NCBI GenBank assembly: GCA_948567375.1
Contig: OX419756.1
Coordinates: 31,634,333 to 31,698,332, forward strand
Direction of reading: 5' to 3'
DNA: 64,000 nucleotides
Source: Lunularia cruciata
Lineage: Eukaryota; Streptophyta; Marchantiopsida; Lunulariales; Lunulariaceae
Positions 25,058 to 36,170 of this stretch are shown here, one piece after another. Within the stretch, counting starts at the first letter, position 1, and every line of letters begins with the position of its first letter. The position numbers were made by a program, and so were the translations under genes. Below the pieces are notes generated by a model. That model did no database searches. It saw nothing but the letters and a program-made list of their open reading frames with translations, and was not told where the DNA came from.

Positions 25058-25420
25058 TATTTAGAGCCTTGAGAGAGAGAGAGAAAGTGACTTGGATAGT
25101 GTTTTGGCCGCAAGTGCTAAAAAGGCAAATTGCATTGAGAGAGAGTGACGTCTTGTTGAGAAGGAGCATGTAGTAGTGGACTTGGAGGAGAGAGAAAGTT
25201 TTTAGAGAGAGAGAGAGTACTATGGGAGACTTGGAGGAAAGAGAGTTTGTTTTGAGAAGTAGAGTGTACTTTGGGAGAGAGAGCACTCTAATGGAGACTT
25301 GGAGAGGAAGAGAAGGATCAAGTAGAGAGAGAGAGTTTATAGGATGGCAACATATGATGAGCATAAGGTGTGGAGAGAGTTGTAGATTCAAGATTTTAGG
25401 GTTCAATTGGCTTCTTAACA
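25058..25420. repeat. GA-rich minisatellite-like block
   Basis: The plus strand is strongly purine-biased, with runs of GAGAGAGA alternating with a loosely repeated gacttggaggaga-type unit. Reading frames spanning it (25,038-25,452) are by-products of this composition. Confidence 0.75.
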
Positions 25421-26899
25421 CCAAGAGCTTTCTCTCTTCATGGATGAGTTAGAGAGGACTTGGGTTGAGTTGGAGAAAACTAAGAGAACCTTAGTTGAGG
25501 TCATGAAAACTTTAGAGGGAGCTTGTGAGGATGCAAGGAAATTTTTGAAACTACTCTTTGGGGAGATCTCCCAAAGAGTTTGCCATGCATGAGGAGACTT
25601 AGATTGACCATTTTGATATGATCATTGAAACTCAGATAGACATACTTGAGAGTATCCCTCATGAAGTGAATACTAGTGGGACGTAGACTAAGACTTATTT
25701 ACATGGAAGGCTTAAGAGAGAGCCTAATATGATGACACTTGACATGGATATTGTTGGTTGGAGACCTTGCCTTTAAAATGAACTTGCGCATCCACCCCAT
25801 GTCAACCATACCTCCAAGAGATTGAGTGGCTAGGGGAGTGGCGGGAGACACTCACATGTGAGCTTCCTAGACTTTTGGTGTTGAGATAGAGGATGAGTGA
25901 AACTAGAGAGTTTATTTCTCACTTGATTTATGCTTATGATATAAAATGTAGGAAGATTTTAGTTTTGGATATTAGGTGTTTAGTAGATATCATGTGAGAT
26001 AGTAGTTGTTTCTCTTGCTAGTGGTCCTTGTTGGTGGAGCAAGGTGGATAAACCCCTAAAGAGCAAGGAGTACTTATATTTATATATATAGTCTTGAGGT
26101 TAGAGAATTCATGGAGTTTTGTGTGACATATTTGGAGGTTATCATGTGGAACAATAGTAAAGACAAGTTTGCAAGAATTTTTTGAGAGACATTTAGGCAA
26201 TGGTTTGTAACTTGAGGGTGTACATACAAGTGCACATCTTGCATGCTATTTCAAAATATCAAGGATATCTTCCTTGATATAGTGCAAATTTCTTGAGCAA
26301 GTACTCAAACACACATTCCTACTACAACATTCTCACCGTTACTCAACAAAGCATACAATAAAGAAAGCAAAGTGTAAGTAATTTAGTGCTAAACATTGTG
26401 AAGGTCCTTGCACTTGAAAACATTGATTATGAATAGTGGGTACATTTTCAATGAATCACAATTCCTATATATGGTTTCTTACTTTTTGAAGAAGATAATC
26501 AATGGCTAAGCGATGCTTGTAATCTTCTAATTGCATCTGTATCAATCATTGGTAATCCTACCTTATCTTATCCCAATGCATAATTAATAATTGCTTGAAC
26601 ATTCACAACAAATTTTGCCACTCAATTTATATTTACATAAGTTACAAGTTCTTTGGCCACATAATTTTAGCTAAGCCTAATTTTTTTAAGCCGAAGGTAT
26701 TTCAAGTTAAAGACACCTTTGAGACCAAAGGTAGTTCTAGGCCAAAGGTCTATTCTACAACTAACATATCTCTATTATTTTCTCTTTTGGATAGAGTACA
26801 CTTCTTCCTAAAACTATTGCAAGAAACTACCCTCATCTTCACAAACCCATACCGGTAACTTGATCTTGTCTTGGTATCAATAATTTGCAAGTGTCTCCA
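25421..26899. other. AT-rich DNA without recognisable gene
   Basis: No convincing coding sequence. A small perfect inverted repeat (atatcaagga, loop 5, tccttgatat) lies at 26,256-26,280. Confidence 0.4.
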
Positions 26900-29150
26900 C
26901 CAGAACCTTGGTGGAATCCTTGAATTTCTTTCAAGTGTTTTGATAAAGTTTGTCAAACAACTACTGCAAGTGTTTGTCTATGTAGACCTTTGCCATCAAA
27001 GCATGTGCTTAGGATCTGGACTCCCAAGACTTCAGCCTCTCCAAGGAGGACTCCATTGCTTCTTCTGCAATCCTACCAATTGATCATATGCCGTCTCTCT
27101 CTTTGCAAAGATCATGGCCTTTTCCAAATTGAGCTATCTCCAAATCTTCCTACAACTCTACCAATACTTCTTCCTAAATGGCTGAGAAGTATTGTGCTCG
27201 TTCTTCTTTCTTCTCTTTGATTTTTCTTGTAAGCTTCTTGTCCTGTACTTCTACCACTCAATGCTCCTCTTAATGTTACACTTTTGCCATGATGAGGGCA
27301 ACCTTCATCTTCTCAACCTTTCTCTTCAAAGCATCAATCTCTTCTTCTTGAGCCTTTCCCTGCTCCTCCAATTGTACTTGGTGTCATTCTTCTTCTTCAT
27401 GACAAAGCTTCTCTTCATATTGCCTTCTCCTTCCTTCTTCATGTAATTTCTTCTCCAAGGCCACTCCTTCTTCCTTAAGCTAGACCATCTTATATGCTAA
27501 GTTATTATTATGCTTCCACACTTATTCAAAATTCTAGGCACAAACTTCCATCAGTTTGTCCTACTCCTTTCTCTTTCTTATAAAAAACCTTACACTATGT
27601 GATGGAGATGTCTAAAAAAAGTCACATAATTGGTAATCTGCCCATGACATTGCTTGTACATGGGAAGGAGTTGCTTTATCCATTCAAGCATTGGGCCTAT
27701 TGTATGAAAAACTAGCTTGGAGAGAGGCATCATGATGACTAGCAATGCCTCCCTCCTACTACAGTTGAATTTCCTTATTGTTCTAATGATGCCAAAGATC
27801 CACTCTCTTCCTTCTTGATTTTGAAAAAGAGTGTAGGATCTTCTTGCTCATGTTTTCTTCTCATCATTATAGGAACTTTGGTCTTAGATGATCACTTGTC
27901 TTGAATTCTTCCTTCTGCTTAAAGCTCTTCTTCTGGTTGAACTTCTCCTCCCATATGAAGTTCACCTTTGGCTTGAAGTTCTCCTCCTACTTGGAAGGAC
28001 CATGCATCTTCTATTACCTCTTTGACCTCAATTACACTTCCACCCTAAGTACTCTTCCCTTGTACAACTTTGCTCCTACTATATGAAGGATAGGGAAGGT
28101 CCTATTATCCTTGGGCTCTCATTTACTTTCTTCTTGAGGCTCAAAGGTCCAACTTTGTGGTCATTCCTTCTTGGAGTAGGTGTTCCTTCTTCTACCAAAA
28201 GAGCTTCCTTGCCCTTGGAGATGTTGTGGTTGGGGTAGATTGTACTTTGTAACCTTGGTCTTCTTCTGCTTCCTTGTTGGACAAGATGACTATTCAAGTG
28301 AAGGATTGTTTGTTGGCGGTGGGTATTTCCTCAAGTATTCATCTAACTTCTTCCTCTTCCTCTACCACTTGTGTCTTCTTGGCCTTCACCTTTGGCTAGG
28401 AGGGAATTGTTGGTCTCTCTTTCTTCCTCATTGGAGGTTCTTCTACCAACTTCATCTACCTCTTCTTCTTGAAACCAAAAATTTTGTGAGCTTCTTCCAC
28501 CATGACTAGTCTCCTTATGTGGGCACATTTTTCATCTTCCAATGCATAATTCCTCTACATCATGTCTTTATTCCATAACTCCTCAAAATGCTCTCTGGTG
28601 AAGTAATGATCCGGTTTTCCTTCTCAATGAGGTTTAAAAGATCAATCTCCAAGCAAAAATGAACAACAAAAGGAGATACCAAGGTGACTCCTCCTTATTT
28701 GTTCATGCCTCCCACCATTTTTTGAGCTTGCCACCAAAACATAGGTCCACAATTCATAGGCCATCCTTCATATAAGTACCCAAAGAAGATTGCTTGGCTA
28801 TTGTTTAGGTAAGTAGTTCTTTTGGATTTGAACAAATTCATCATTGATCTAGCTAGGACCCTTCACGTAAGATCCTTGTATCTAGGAATAGACCAATCAT
28901 CATTGGTCTTGTCATCCTTAAAGGCTGCCTTGCATCATGCTCTATACTCAAATCTGGGCAAGTCCATGTAGAATCTGATATTATGGCATTTGGGGGAGAA
29001 TTTTCTAGCCCCAACACCCTCTGCTAGTATGCCTTTCCCCAAGCAAAGATATCCCTTCTCAAGTTCTCTATCCTTGGATCCTTATTATCTCTTATCTCAT
29101 GTAGCATTGCATGATCAACTCCCAATTCCACAACAAAAATTCACCTTCTT
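26900..29150 (-). pseudogene. Degenerate unknown transposon-like ORF, copy 2, with coiled-coil tail
   Basis: The minus-strand relic matches copy 1 at 17.7-19.05 kb. It preserves TYLNNSQAIFFGYLYEGWP near 28,770-28,830, followed by an MFWWQAQ and a GGVT segment. An acidic tract (QEEEVDEVGRRTSNEEERET, around 28,430) and a long Glu/Lys/Gln-rich coiled-coil-like region then run down to about 27,000. Many stop codons and frame changes interrupt it. Its N-terminal end abuts LTR A of the chromovirus array (29,270) in the same orientation. The family is unrecognised. Two diverged copies in one window argue for a mobile or once-mobile element. Confidence 0.5.
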
Positions 29151-29269
29151 GCTTTGAAGAAACTCTTGCTTACAATGAAGTACCCACTTGGTCAATCTTA
29201 GAGCCTTGATTATGAATTCATGCACTTTCCTTCTATGCCTAGGCACTTGAGGTACTACCACCACTTTTC

Positions 29270-29725
29270 TAGAAAATCAAGGAAAGAAATAAGAGAATGG
29301 AAGATTGAAGTGAAAGATCACACTCGGACTCTTGAATGAAGCAACCTTTGAATGCCTAGCATGAGCATGGGCTTTGGTATTTATAGAGAACATACCAGGT
29401 TCTTGAGAAGCTTCTCAAAATTTTTTCTACAAGTTGCCTTCTTAGAGTGCAAGCCAAGCTAACCAAGAAGCTTCCTTCTAGAAGTCGCCTACTTGGCATG
29501 CAAGCTAAGCTAGTTGTGAAACTTCCCAAGAAAATTCCTTCTAGAATCTGTCTACTTGGCATGGAAGCTAAGCTAGCCAAGAAGCTTTCTCCTAAAAGTC
29601 ACCACCCAATACTTAGAAAGTACCAAGTAGCTTCTTATATGTTTCTAGAATATTTTTGTAATTCTTGGCATATTTGCTACTTTGTTAGTCTCAACTAAAT
29701 TTTTTGTAAACTCCATATTGTTACA
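29270..29725 (-). repeat. LTR A: 3' LTR of chromovirus unit 1
   Basis: About 456 bp, aligning with the other three LTRs over its whole length. The minus-strand start TGTAACAATATGGAG is intact at 29,725; the far end (TGTAAAAGACC in LTR C) is decayed to about tagaaaatca. It contains several imperfect 60-70-bp internal units (cttctagaa, then cttggcatgcaagctaagcta). These give a spurious repeated-peptide reading frame on each strand. Confidence 0.85.
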
Positions 29726-29737
29726 TATTCCCCCATT
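29726..29737 (-). other. Polypurine tract of unit 1
   Basis: AATGGGGGAATA on the minus strand directly precedes the LTR start TGTAACA, the expected place for plus-strand priming. Confidence 0.8.
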
Positions 29738-29801
29738 GCTAGTTGGTGATTTCCTTGTCACTATGCAAGCTTCAAACTCTTAAATGGTTATTTTTTCATT
29801 C

Positions 29802-29880
29802 TAAGATGAGAAAGAGGCTCCCAAGTGGCATCATGAAGGGGATACCCTTTCCAAAGGACTTTGTACTTAATATTTTGATG
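29802..29880 (-). pseudogene. Chromodomain remnant, unit 1 integrase C-terminus
   Basis: The minus strand reads YKVLWKGYPLHDATWEPLSH without interruption. This is the core of a chromodomain: the aromatic WKGYP and the ATWEP signature both match. Such domains direct chromovirus integrase to modified histones. The rest of the polyprotein frame is broken upstream. Confidence 0.85.
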
Positions 29881-30218
29881 ACGGCCATATTGAATGTGAC
29901 AATGCACAAAACTTCATACTCCTCATGATTATTGACAAGAACATGAGGAGGAGGGAGTTAGACATGAGTAGAAAAGGAAGATGGATTGGTTTCAACTTGG
30001 AAATATGAAAGACAAGGTGGATTTGTATATGACAAGACAAGGCAAGTTGATAAGCAAAATGAGAAATGATTTGGATGACCTCAAATGGACATATAAAATT
30101 AAGAGTAAGTTTACAAACTTAAAGTATCAAGTGGGAGTGGTAGGTTATTAGAAAAAAACATGACCTTATCATTGAGTTGAAAGGTGAGATCACAATGATG
30201 TTGGTGTGCATATGGTTT

Positions 30219-31184
30219 CTAACAATTTTGAGCAACAAGGAGATGAGACTTGGCTTGTTGTAGAGAGTGTGATATTGAACTCAAGAAAGTAGAAGCATGA
30301 GGGGCATGATATGAGAGGAGGAGCAAGAAAAGAAAATTTGGAACAAGTAGGTCTTGGCTAAAATTAAGGGAGAAGAGAGAGAATCCAATGCATACATATT
30401 TGGAATTATTGTAGGTAAACTCAATAGTTGCAAGACATTTATCCCAGTTGGTATGATAAATGCTAATAAAGACACAAAGTATATCTTCCAAAGTGCAATT
30501 TTTATTTTTGGTTTGTCCATTAGTTTGAGGATGATAGGCTATGGATAATGCAAACTTGGTGTCGGAGTAGTTGGAAGAGTGATTGCAAATTTTTTGGTGA
30601 ATTGAGGATCATAGTTGTAGATGAATATACAAGGCATCCCATGATGTTTGAAGACATTATCAAAGTAGATTGGGCCAATGTTCTATATCAAAAGTTGGTG
30701 TCTAATGGATTTGCTTTGCTTACTAAGCTTATTGACAAACACCAAAATTGCTATGTGACCTTGCTTTGTCTTGGGCAAGGATGTGATGAGATCTAAGCTC
30801 ACATATTCCCATCAAGCACATGGGATGGGAAGTGGTTGAAGGAGTCCAATCGGTTTTTGGTTGTTGGCATTCTTGCATTGGTAGCTCTCACAAGATTGGA
30901 CAAACTCTTGAATATCTCATGCCATGTTAGGCCACCACCATTGGTGTTGTAAGGTGCCCAAGGTCTTGTCTCCTCCCATGTAACCAACCGAGCATCTTGA
31001 AGGTGCACAAGTTGTAGATCATTCTTGGTTGGAACATAGATCTAATTCTCATAGAATGGAAGGCCTTCCTTGAAGGAGAAGGTGTTGTATTCCTTGTCAT
31101 GTGTTGCAAGATGACCTTGTACCATCTAAAAGAAGGGGTTTTATAATAGAACAATCCTAAACTCAATTTGGACTTTTGAGTCAA
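30219..31184 (-). pseudogene. Integrase remnant, unit 1
   Basis: Minus-strand frames separated by stops include AYHPQTNGQTKN, TLEDIL and an EFTYNNSKY segment, the usual sequence around and after the catalytic Glu region of Ty3/Gypsy integrases. Upstream fragments (LGHLTTPMVVA, MPTTKNRLDSF) correspond to the zinc-binding and core region but are badly decayed. It is not functional. Confidence 0.8.
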
Positions 31185-31370
31185 TAGACATTATTGTAGT
31201 TGCTGCCATGATGAGATGAGGAGTCTTCTCAAAGATGACATGGGATCTAGCAGGTTTGTACTCAAGTTTGATATAAAAAGATTATACTTGTTCCTCTCAT
31301 TGATGATGTCGACTCTTCATGTGTTCTAAATGTAATGTCTACCACACGAGTTTATGATCAATTTGCATGA

Positions 31371-31583
31371 TCATCTATTTCCCCAAGAGATAATGCCTCC
31401 ACATTTTGGTGGCATATACAATTGCTGGTTGTTCTTGATCTCAAAGTAATTTCTTTTTGTGGTGTTTAGTTGATGAGACACAAATGTAATGGAATGTAAC
31501 CCATCTAGAAATTCTTGTTGCAACATAGCTCCAATGGCAAAGTTAGAAGCATCAAAATCAATCACAAAGTAGTTTAGAATCAT
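31371..31583 (-). pseudogene. RNase H remnant, unit 1
   Basis: The minus strand reads VIDFDASNFAIGAMLQQE and then FVSHQLNTTKRNYFEIKNN. This matches the Ty3/Gypsy RNase H start (D-A-S...G-A-V-L-Q) and the following conserved Y-E motif. The frame ends before the C-terminal part. Confidence 0.85.
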
Positions 31584-31656
31584 ATGGTTGAAGAATGGGT
31601 CTTGAAGACACCGTATGTTTCAGCTTCTGGAATGCTTCTTTGTGCTTGGTGGTCCA

Positions 31657-32345
31657 CTAAAATCTTGAGGTCTTCACCAAGATATCAATTAATGGTGCGG
31701 TCACATGAGCATAGTAGTGGATGAATCGTTTGTAAAAACTTACCAATCCATTAAATGCTTGCACTTCGATGACATCCTTTAGAGTACACCAATTAGTAAT
31801 TGCCTTGATTTTCTCCTCTTCCATCCTCTCCAATGAGACCTTATGACCCAAGAAGGTAACTTCCTTGTGCCAAAAGGCACACTTTGACTTTTTGCAATAA
31901 AAATTTCCATTGACATAGTCATCTTGGGACTTTTCACACATGATTCATGTGTTCTACCTTTTTCTTGCTATAGTTTAAAATATCATCCAAGAACACCACC
32001 ACATACCAATCCAATAGCCCATCTAACACCCAATGCATCTGATCCATGAAGACTTCCAAAGCATTAATGAGCCCAAATGGTAGAACTCTCAATTAAAAAT
32101 GCCCATACCTTGTGCAAAAGGTAATCTTTTGCACATCCTTAATATCAATGGAAATTTACCAATATATGCTTCAAAGATACAATTTGGAAAAATATCATGC
32201 TCCACTCAATTGATCTAGCAAGTTATCAATTCAAGGCAAAGGATATGTATTCTTCACTATTTTTTATTATGATAACAATAATCAATATAGAAGCAAAGTC
32301 CCTCATCCTTTTTGGGAACAAATAGCACTAGTTCTCCCCAAGGAG
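31657..32345 (-). pseudogene. Reverse transcriptase remnant, unit 1
   Basis: The catalytic motif survives as VVVFLDDILNYS, with FLDD at 31,982-31,993 and both Asp retained. The thumb and connection region (FWHKEVTFLGHKVS, FNGLVSFYKRFIHYY) lies downstream at 31,657-31,941. Upstream, an LFVPKKDEG stretch near 32,300 corresponds to the fingers. Stops and frameshifts separate these pieces. Confidence 0.85.
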
Positions 32346-32793
32346 ATGTACTTTGTCATATGAAATCCTTCTCCAACAACTCCATTAGTGTTATTCAAAG
32401 CTCTTCCAACTCCTTTGGTGAGAGCAAATAGACTGGTCTATTCACTAGAGTACTTCTTGATACTTACTCAATCTTGAAGTGCATACCATGATTGGAGTGA
32501 AATCTCTCTAGTAGATCATCCAAAAATACATCTGCAAACTCCTAAACGTTTTGATCAACCATTGCTTGATGAGTGTTTTGGCCTTCCTCAAATTCTCCAT
32601 GCACAATTGGCTTGATACACAATAGAAAAGTAGAACTATCTTTCTCCAAAGTTTGCTTTATGGCTACTTTATTGACAAAATTCCCATCTTGGGATTGACT
32701 ATTCTTAGATAACTTACTTAAAGGTGCCAGACAACTAATTAAAAAATTATTACCTTAGTATTGTACTTGAATTTATCAACAGGTTCAATCAAA

Positions 32794-33260
32794 TTAAACC
32801 TGATGACGTTCAAGCCAAGGAAAATCTAGAATGAAATAGTAGTGTAGAGATACCACTACAACACTTACACATTCCAAATACTCCTTTACAATCTTAAATG
32901 TTACAAGATGTGAAATAAAAAATGCAAAACCCTTTCTACCATTTGCCATCATTATCTTCTTCCAATTATTGGTTTGATAAGAAGACCTAATTCTTTTGCT
33001 AATTGCATAAACATGCAATTCTCTAAACTTCCAAAATCAAATAAAATTCTAGAACCATGATCAGATATCATACCTTGCAAGCGAAGTAAACTTGCATAGG
33101 TTAATCCCATTGGAACTAATCAAGTTCTCAATAAATGGCTCAAATTTTCTTATTGGGATTCTTTGTTTCACTAATCATAATGCTACAAAAACTCCATTTA
33201 GGCAATTTTTTGGGGTCATTTATTCTTGAGTGGACATTGAACAATGCATTGTCCAATTTG
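32794..33260 (-). pseudogene. Gag zinc knuckle and protease remnant, unit 1
   Basis: Minus-strand sequence around 33,030-33,038 encodes D-F-G in place of the D-S/T-G of retroviral-type aspartic proteases, as in unit 2. Downstream sequence (32,794-33,018; FISHLVTFKIVKEYLECVSV) matches the same part of unit 2. Near 33,225-33,260 is a decayed Cys/His segment equivalent to the gag zinc knuckle of unit 2. Confidence 0.6.
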
Positions 33261-33834
33261 GCAATAATAAAAGCAACCAACATTTTGTCATAATCTTTCT
33301 CTTTCTATAGTGCCAAGTGATCTTTGTTGGACGACATCAATCTCCATTAGTGCAAGCCTTTTCACCCATATGTAGGATGTTGGCAAGTTTTATGAAGGTC
33401 AAGGTGACAACCAAGTTGTTGCAACCAAGGAATCAAAGCGCTCAACTAATTGCATGGCTTCCTCTAAGTTTTTGGGCTCTCACACGGTCATTTTCAATCT
33501 GGTGCGTGACTTTAAACTCCTCACAAATTGATCCAAAGCTTCACTTTCTCATATATTTGGAATTTAGATTATGGTGTTCTAGAATTGAGTGATGTAGTTT
33601 CTTACAAAACCAATCTACATCAATTTTTCCAATCTATCTTGTGCAGCTTGTGTGAAATTTATAGCTTGAAATTGCATGATGATTACACTCTTGAATTCTT
33701 CCTATGTTGAGATTGGCGTAACAAAGTATTGTTAAGCTTGCTCCACTCAAATTGCCATCATATTTTTACTACCAATTGGCTTGAAGCCAAGAGAATCTAT
33801 CTTCATTCATCTTGAAGATTTGTAGGTTAAACAA

Positions 33835-34309
33835 TATAAAAGATTGAGTAGATAAATAAGAGAATGAAGATCAAAGTGAAAGATCACATTGGGACTCTAG
33901 AATGAAAATCCAAATGTCTAGCATGAGCTTGGGCTTTGGTATTTATAGGACCATACAAGGCTCTTGAGAAGCTTCCTAACAACTAATTTCTTAGAGTGCA
34001 AACCAAGCTAATTGGGAAGCTTCTTGAGAAGCTTCCTTCTAGAAACCACCTACTTGGCATGCAAGCTAAGCTAATCAAGAAGCTTCCTTCTAGAAATTGT
34101 CTACTTGGCTTGCAAGCTGAGCTAGTTGGGAAGCTTCCTAGATGCTTCTTCTTAGAAGTTGCCACTTGGCATGCAAATTATCAAATACCTTGAAGGTACC
34201 AAGTAGCTTCTTAGATGCTTCTAGAATATCTTTATAATTCTTGGAAAATTTGGCCTCCTTGTTACTTGTTAGTCTCGACTAACTTGTCAATAAACTCCAT
34301 ATTGTAATA
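33835..34309 (-). repeat. LTR B: shared LTR between units 1 and 2
   Basis: About 475 bp. Both ends are decayed by transitions: the plus strand reads tataaaagatt where LTR C has tgtaaaagacc, and attgtaata where C has attgttaca. A polypurine tract lies on its right, as for the 3' LTR of unit 2. On its left, unit 1 internal sequence ends abruptly at ttaaacaa, where a primer-binding site would be if B is also the 5' LTR of unit 1. The gag leader present beside LTR D is missing there. It holds the most internal repeat units of the four LTRs. Confidence 0.85.
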
Positions 34310-34321
34310 TATTCTCCCACT
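34310..34321 (-). other. Polypurine tract of unit 2
   Basis: AGTGGGAGAATA on the minus strand immediately upstream of LTR B, aligned with the tract beside LTR A. Confidence 0.7.
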
Positions 34322-34374
34322 GCTAGTTGGTGATATCCTCATCACCATGGAAGCTTCAAAATCTTGGATGGCTA

Positions 34375-34453
34375 TTTATGCATTATGGAGATGAGAAAGA
34401 GGTTTCCAAGTGGCATTATGAAGGGGATACCTTTTCCAAAGGACTATGTACTT
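34375..34453 (-). pseudogene. Chromodomain remnant, unit 2
   Basis: The minus strand reads IVLWKRYPLHNATWKPLSHL, aligned with the unit 1 chromodomain. The differences are mostly G-to-A changes on this strand (WKGYP to WKRYP, DATWEP to NATWKP), as expected from deamination of the opposite strand. Confidence 0.8.
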
Positions 34454-35078
34454 TGTATATTGTTAGTGACCATGTTGAATGTAGTGACATGCAAGGATAT
34501 AATCAATTTCAGACTCCTCATGATCATTGATAAGAATGGGAGAAAGAGGAGGGCTGGACACAAGAGGAAAAGGAAGATAGATTAGAAACAAAGGGTTTCA
34601 ACTTAGAAACATGAAAGATAAAGTGGATGCACATATGACAATGCAAGGCAAGTCAATAAATAACAAGAGAAATGATTTTGGTGACATCATATTGATATAT
34701 CCAATTAGGAGCAAGTTTACAAACTTGCGTATCAAGGGGAAAGGGTAGGTTACAAGAAGAAAGCATGACCTTATTACCAAGTTGAAAAGTAAAATCATGA
34801 CAATGTTGGTCCGGATATTGTTTTTGACAATTTTGAGCAATAAGGAAATGAGATTTGACTTTTTGTAGGAAGTGAGATATTGTGGTCAAGAAGGTAGAAG
34901 TATGAGGGATGTGAGATGGAGGAGGAGCAAGGAGGAATCTAGAACAAATGGGTCTTGACCAAAATTAAGGAAGAAAGGAGAGAATCTGGTGGTTGCATGT
35001 TTGGAATTATTGTCAATAGCTGAAAATTCAATAGCTGCAAGACGTCATCCCTATATTAAAAAAGGCACAAAGTATATC

Positions 35079-35504
35079 TGTAAAAGACCAAGATTGAGGA
35101 GAGAAATAGGAAAATAGAAACTCACATTGGGACACTTGAATGTGGGAAAAATCTGAATGTCTAGCATGAGCTTTGGCTCTTGTATTTATAGGGATCATAC
35201 AAGGCTCTTGAGAAGCTTCTCAAGAAGCTTCCTTGAGCTGCTTTCTTGGAGTGCAAGCCAAGTTAACTAGGAAGCTTCTCAAGAAGCTTCCTTCTAGAAG
35301 CCGTCTACTTGGCATGCAAGCTAAACTAGTTGGAAGCTTCTAGAAGCTTCTTTCTAAAAGCTACCTATTTGGGGTGCAGGTTAAGCTAGTTTGGAAGCTT
35401 CCCAAGAAGCTTCTTAGATATTTCTAGAATATTTTGGGCTAATTTGGCTTATTCTCTACTTTGTTAGCCTTACTAACAACGTTTCTAAACTCCATATTGT
35501 TACA
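35079..35504 (-). repeat. LTR C: nested solo LTR with 5-bp target duplication
   Basis: A 426-bp LTR with intact TG..CA ends (tgtaaaagacc...attgttaca) lies inside the integrase region of unit 2. It is flanked by atatc on both sides (35,074-35,078 and 35,505-35,509). Neither an internal region nor a polypurine tract or primer-binding site adjoins it. Removing the LTR and one atatc joins the flanks into a sequence matching unit 1 near 30,475-30,500 (cacaaagtatatcttccaaagtgcaa), so the insertion site is fully accounted for. It is the best-preserved LTR of the four and so probably the youngest. Confidence 0.92.
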
Positions 35505-36170
35505 ATATCCTCCAAGGTGCAATTTTCACATTTTTTTTATCCATGAATTTGAGATTGGTAGGTAGTGGACAAAGCAAGCTGGGTGCCAAGCATCTAGAAG
35601 ATTGTTTGATTAAATTTTCTGGTGAATTTGAGGATGAAAATCAAATATGAGTAAATAAGGCATCCCATGATGCTTGAAAATATTGTCAAAGTAGATATAG
35701 GCCAATGTTGGAGCATCAACTATATCAAAGGTTGGTGCCAAATGGATTTGTTTACTAAGCTTATCCACAAACACCACAATTGTTATGTGACCTTACTTTG
35801 TCTTGGGCAAAGATGTGATGAGATCTAAACTCACATGTTCACATCAAGTAGATGGGATGGGAAGTGGTTGAAGTAGTCCACTTGATTCTAGTTGTTGGCC
35901 TTGTTGCGTTAGTGGCTCTCACAACATTGTACAAACTCTTGAACTTCTCATGCCATGTTGGGTCACCACCATTGGTATTTTATGGTACACAAGGTCTTGT
36001 TCACACCCATGTGACCAATGATTAGTAAGTCATGAGCTTCTTGAAGTTGCACGCAAGTTGTAGATCACCTTGGTTAGTACATAGATCTAGCTTTCTCAAA
36101 ATAGAAGGCATTCCTTGAAGGAGAAGGTGTTTTATTCCTTCTCATGTGTAGCAAGATGACCTTGTACCAT

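Noticed and set aside
25038-25452. Long frames across the GA-rich block
   Set aside because: Low-complexity sequence keeps frames open by chance; the products are Ser/Leu or Arg/Glu runs.
29356-29580. Repeated-peptide frames in LTR A (both strands) and similar frames at 33,983-34,193
   Set aside because: They are produced by the internal tandem units of the LTR and not by a protein-coding gene.
29400-35400. CRISPR-like array from the repeated aagctt/ctagaa motifs
   Set aside because: The repeats are imperfect, lack unique spacers of constant length and sit inside plant LTRs.
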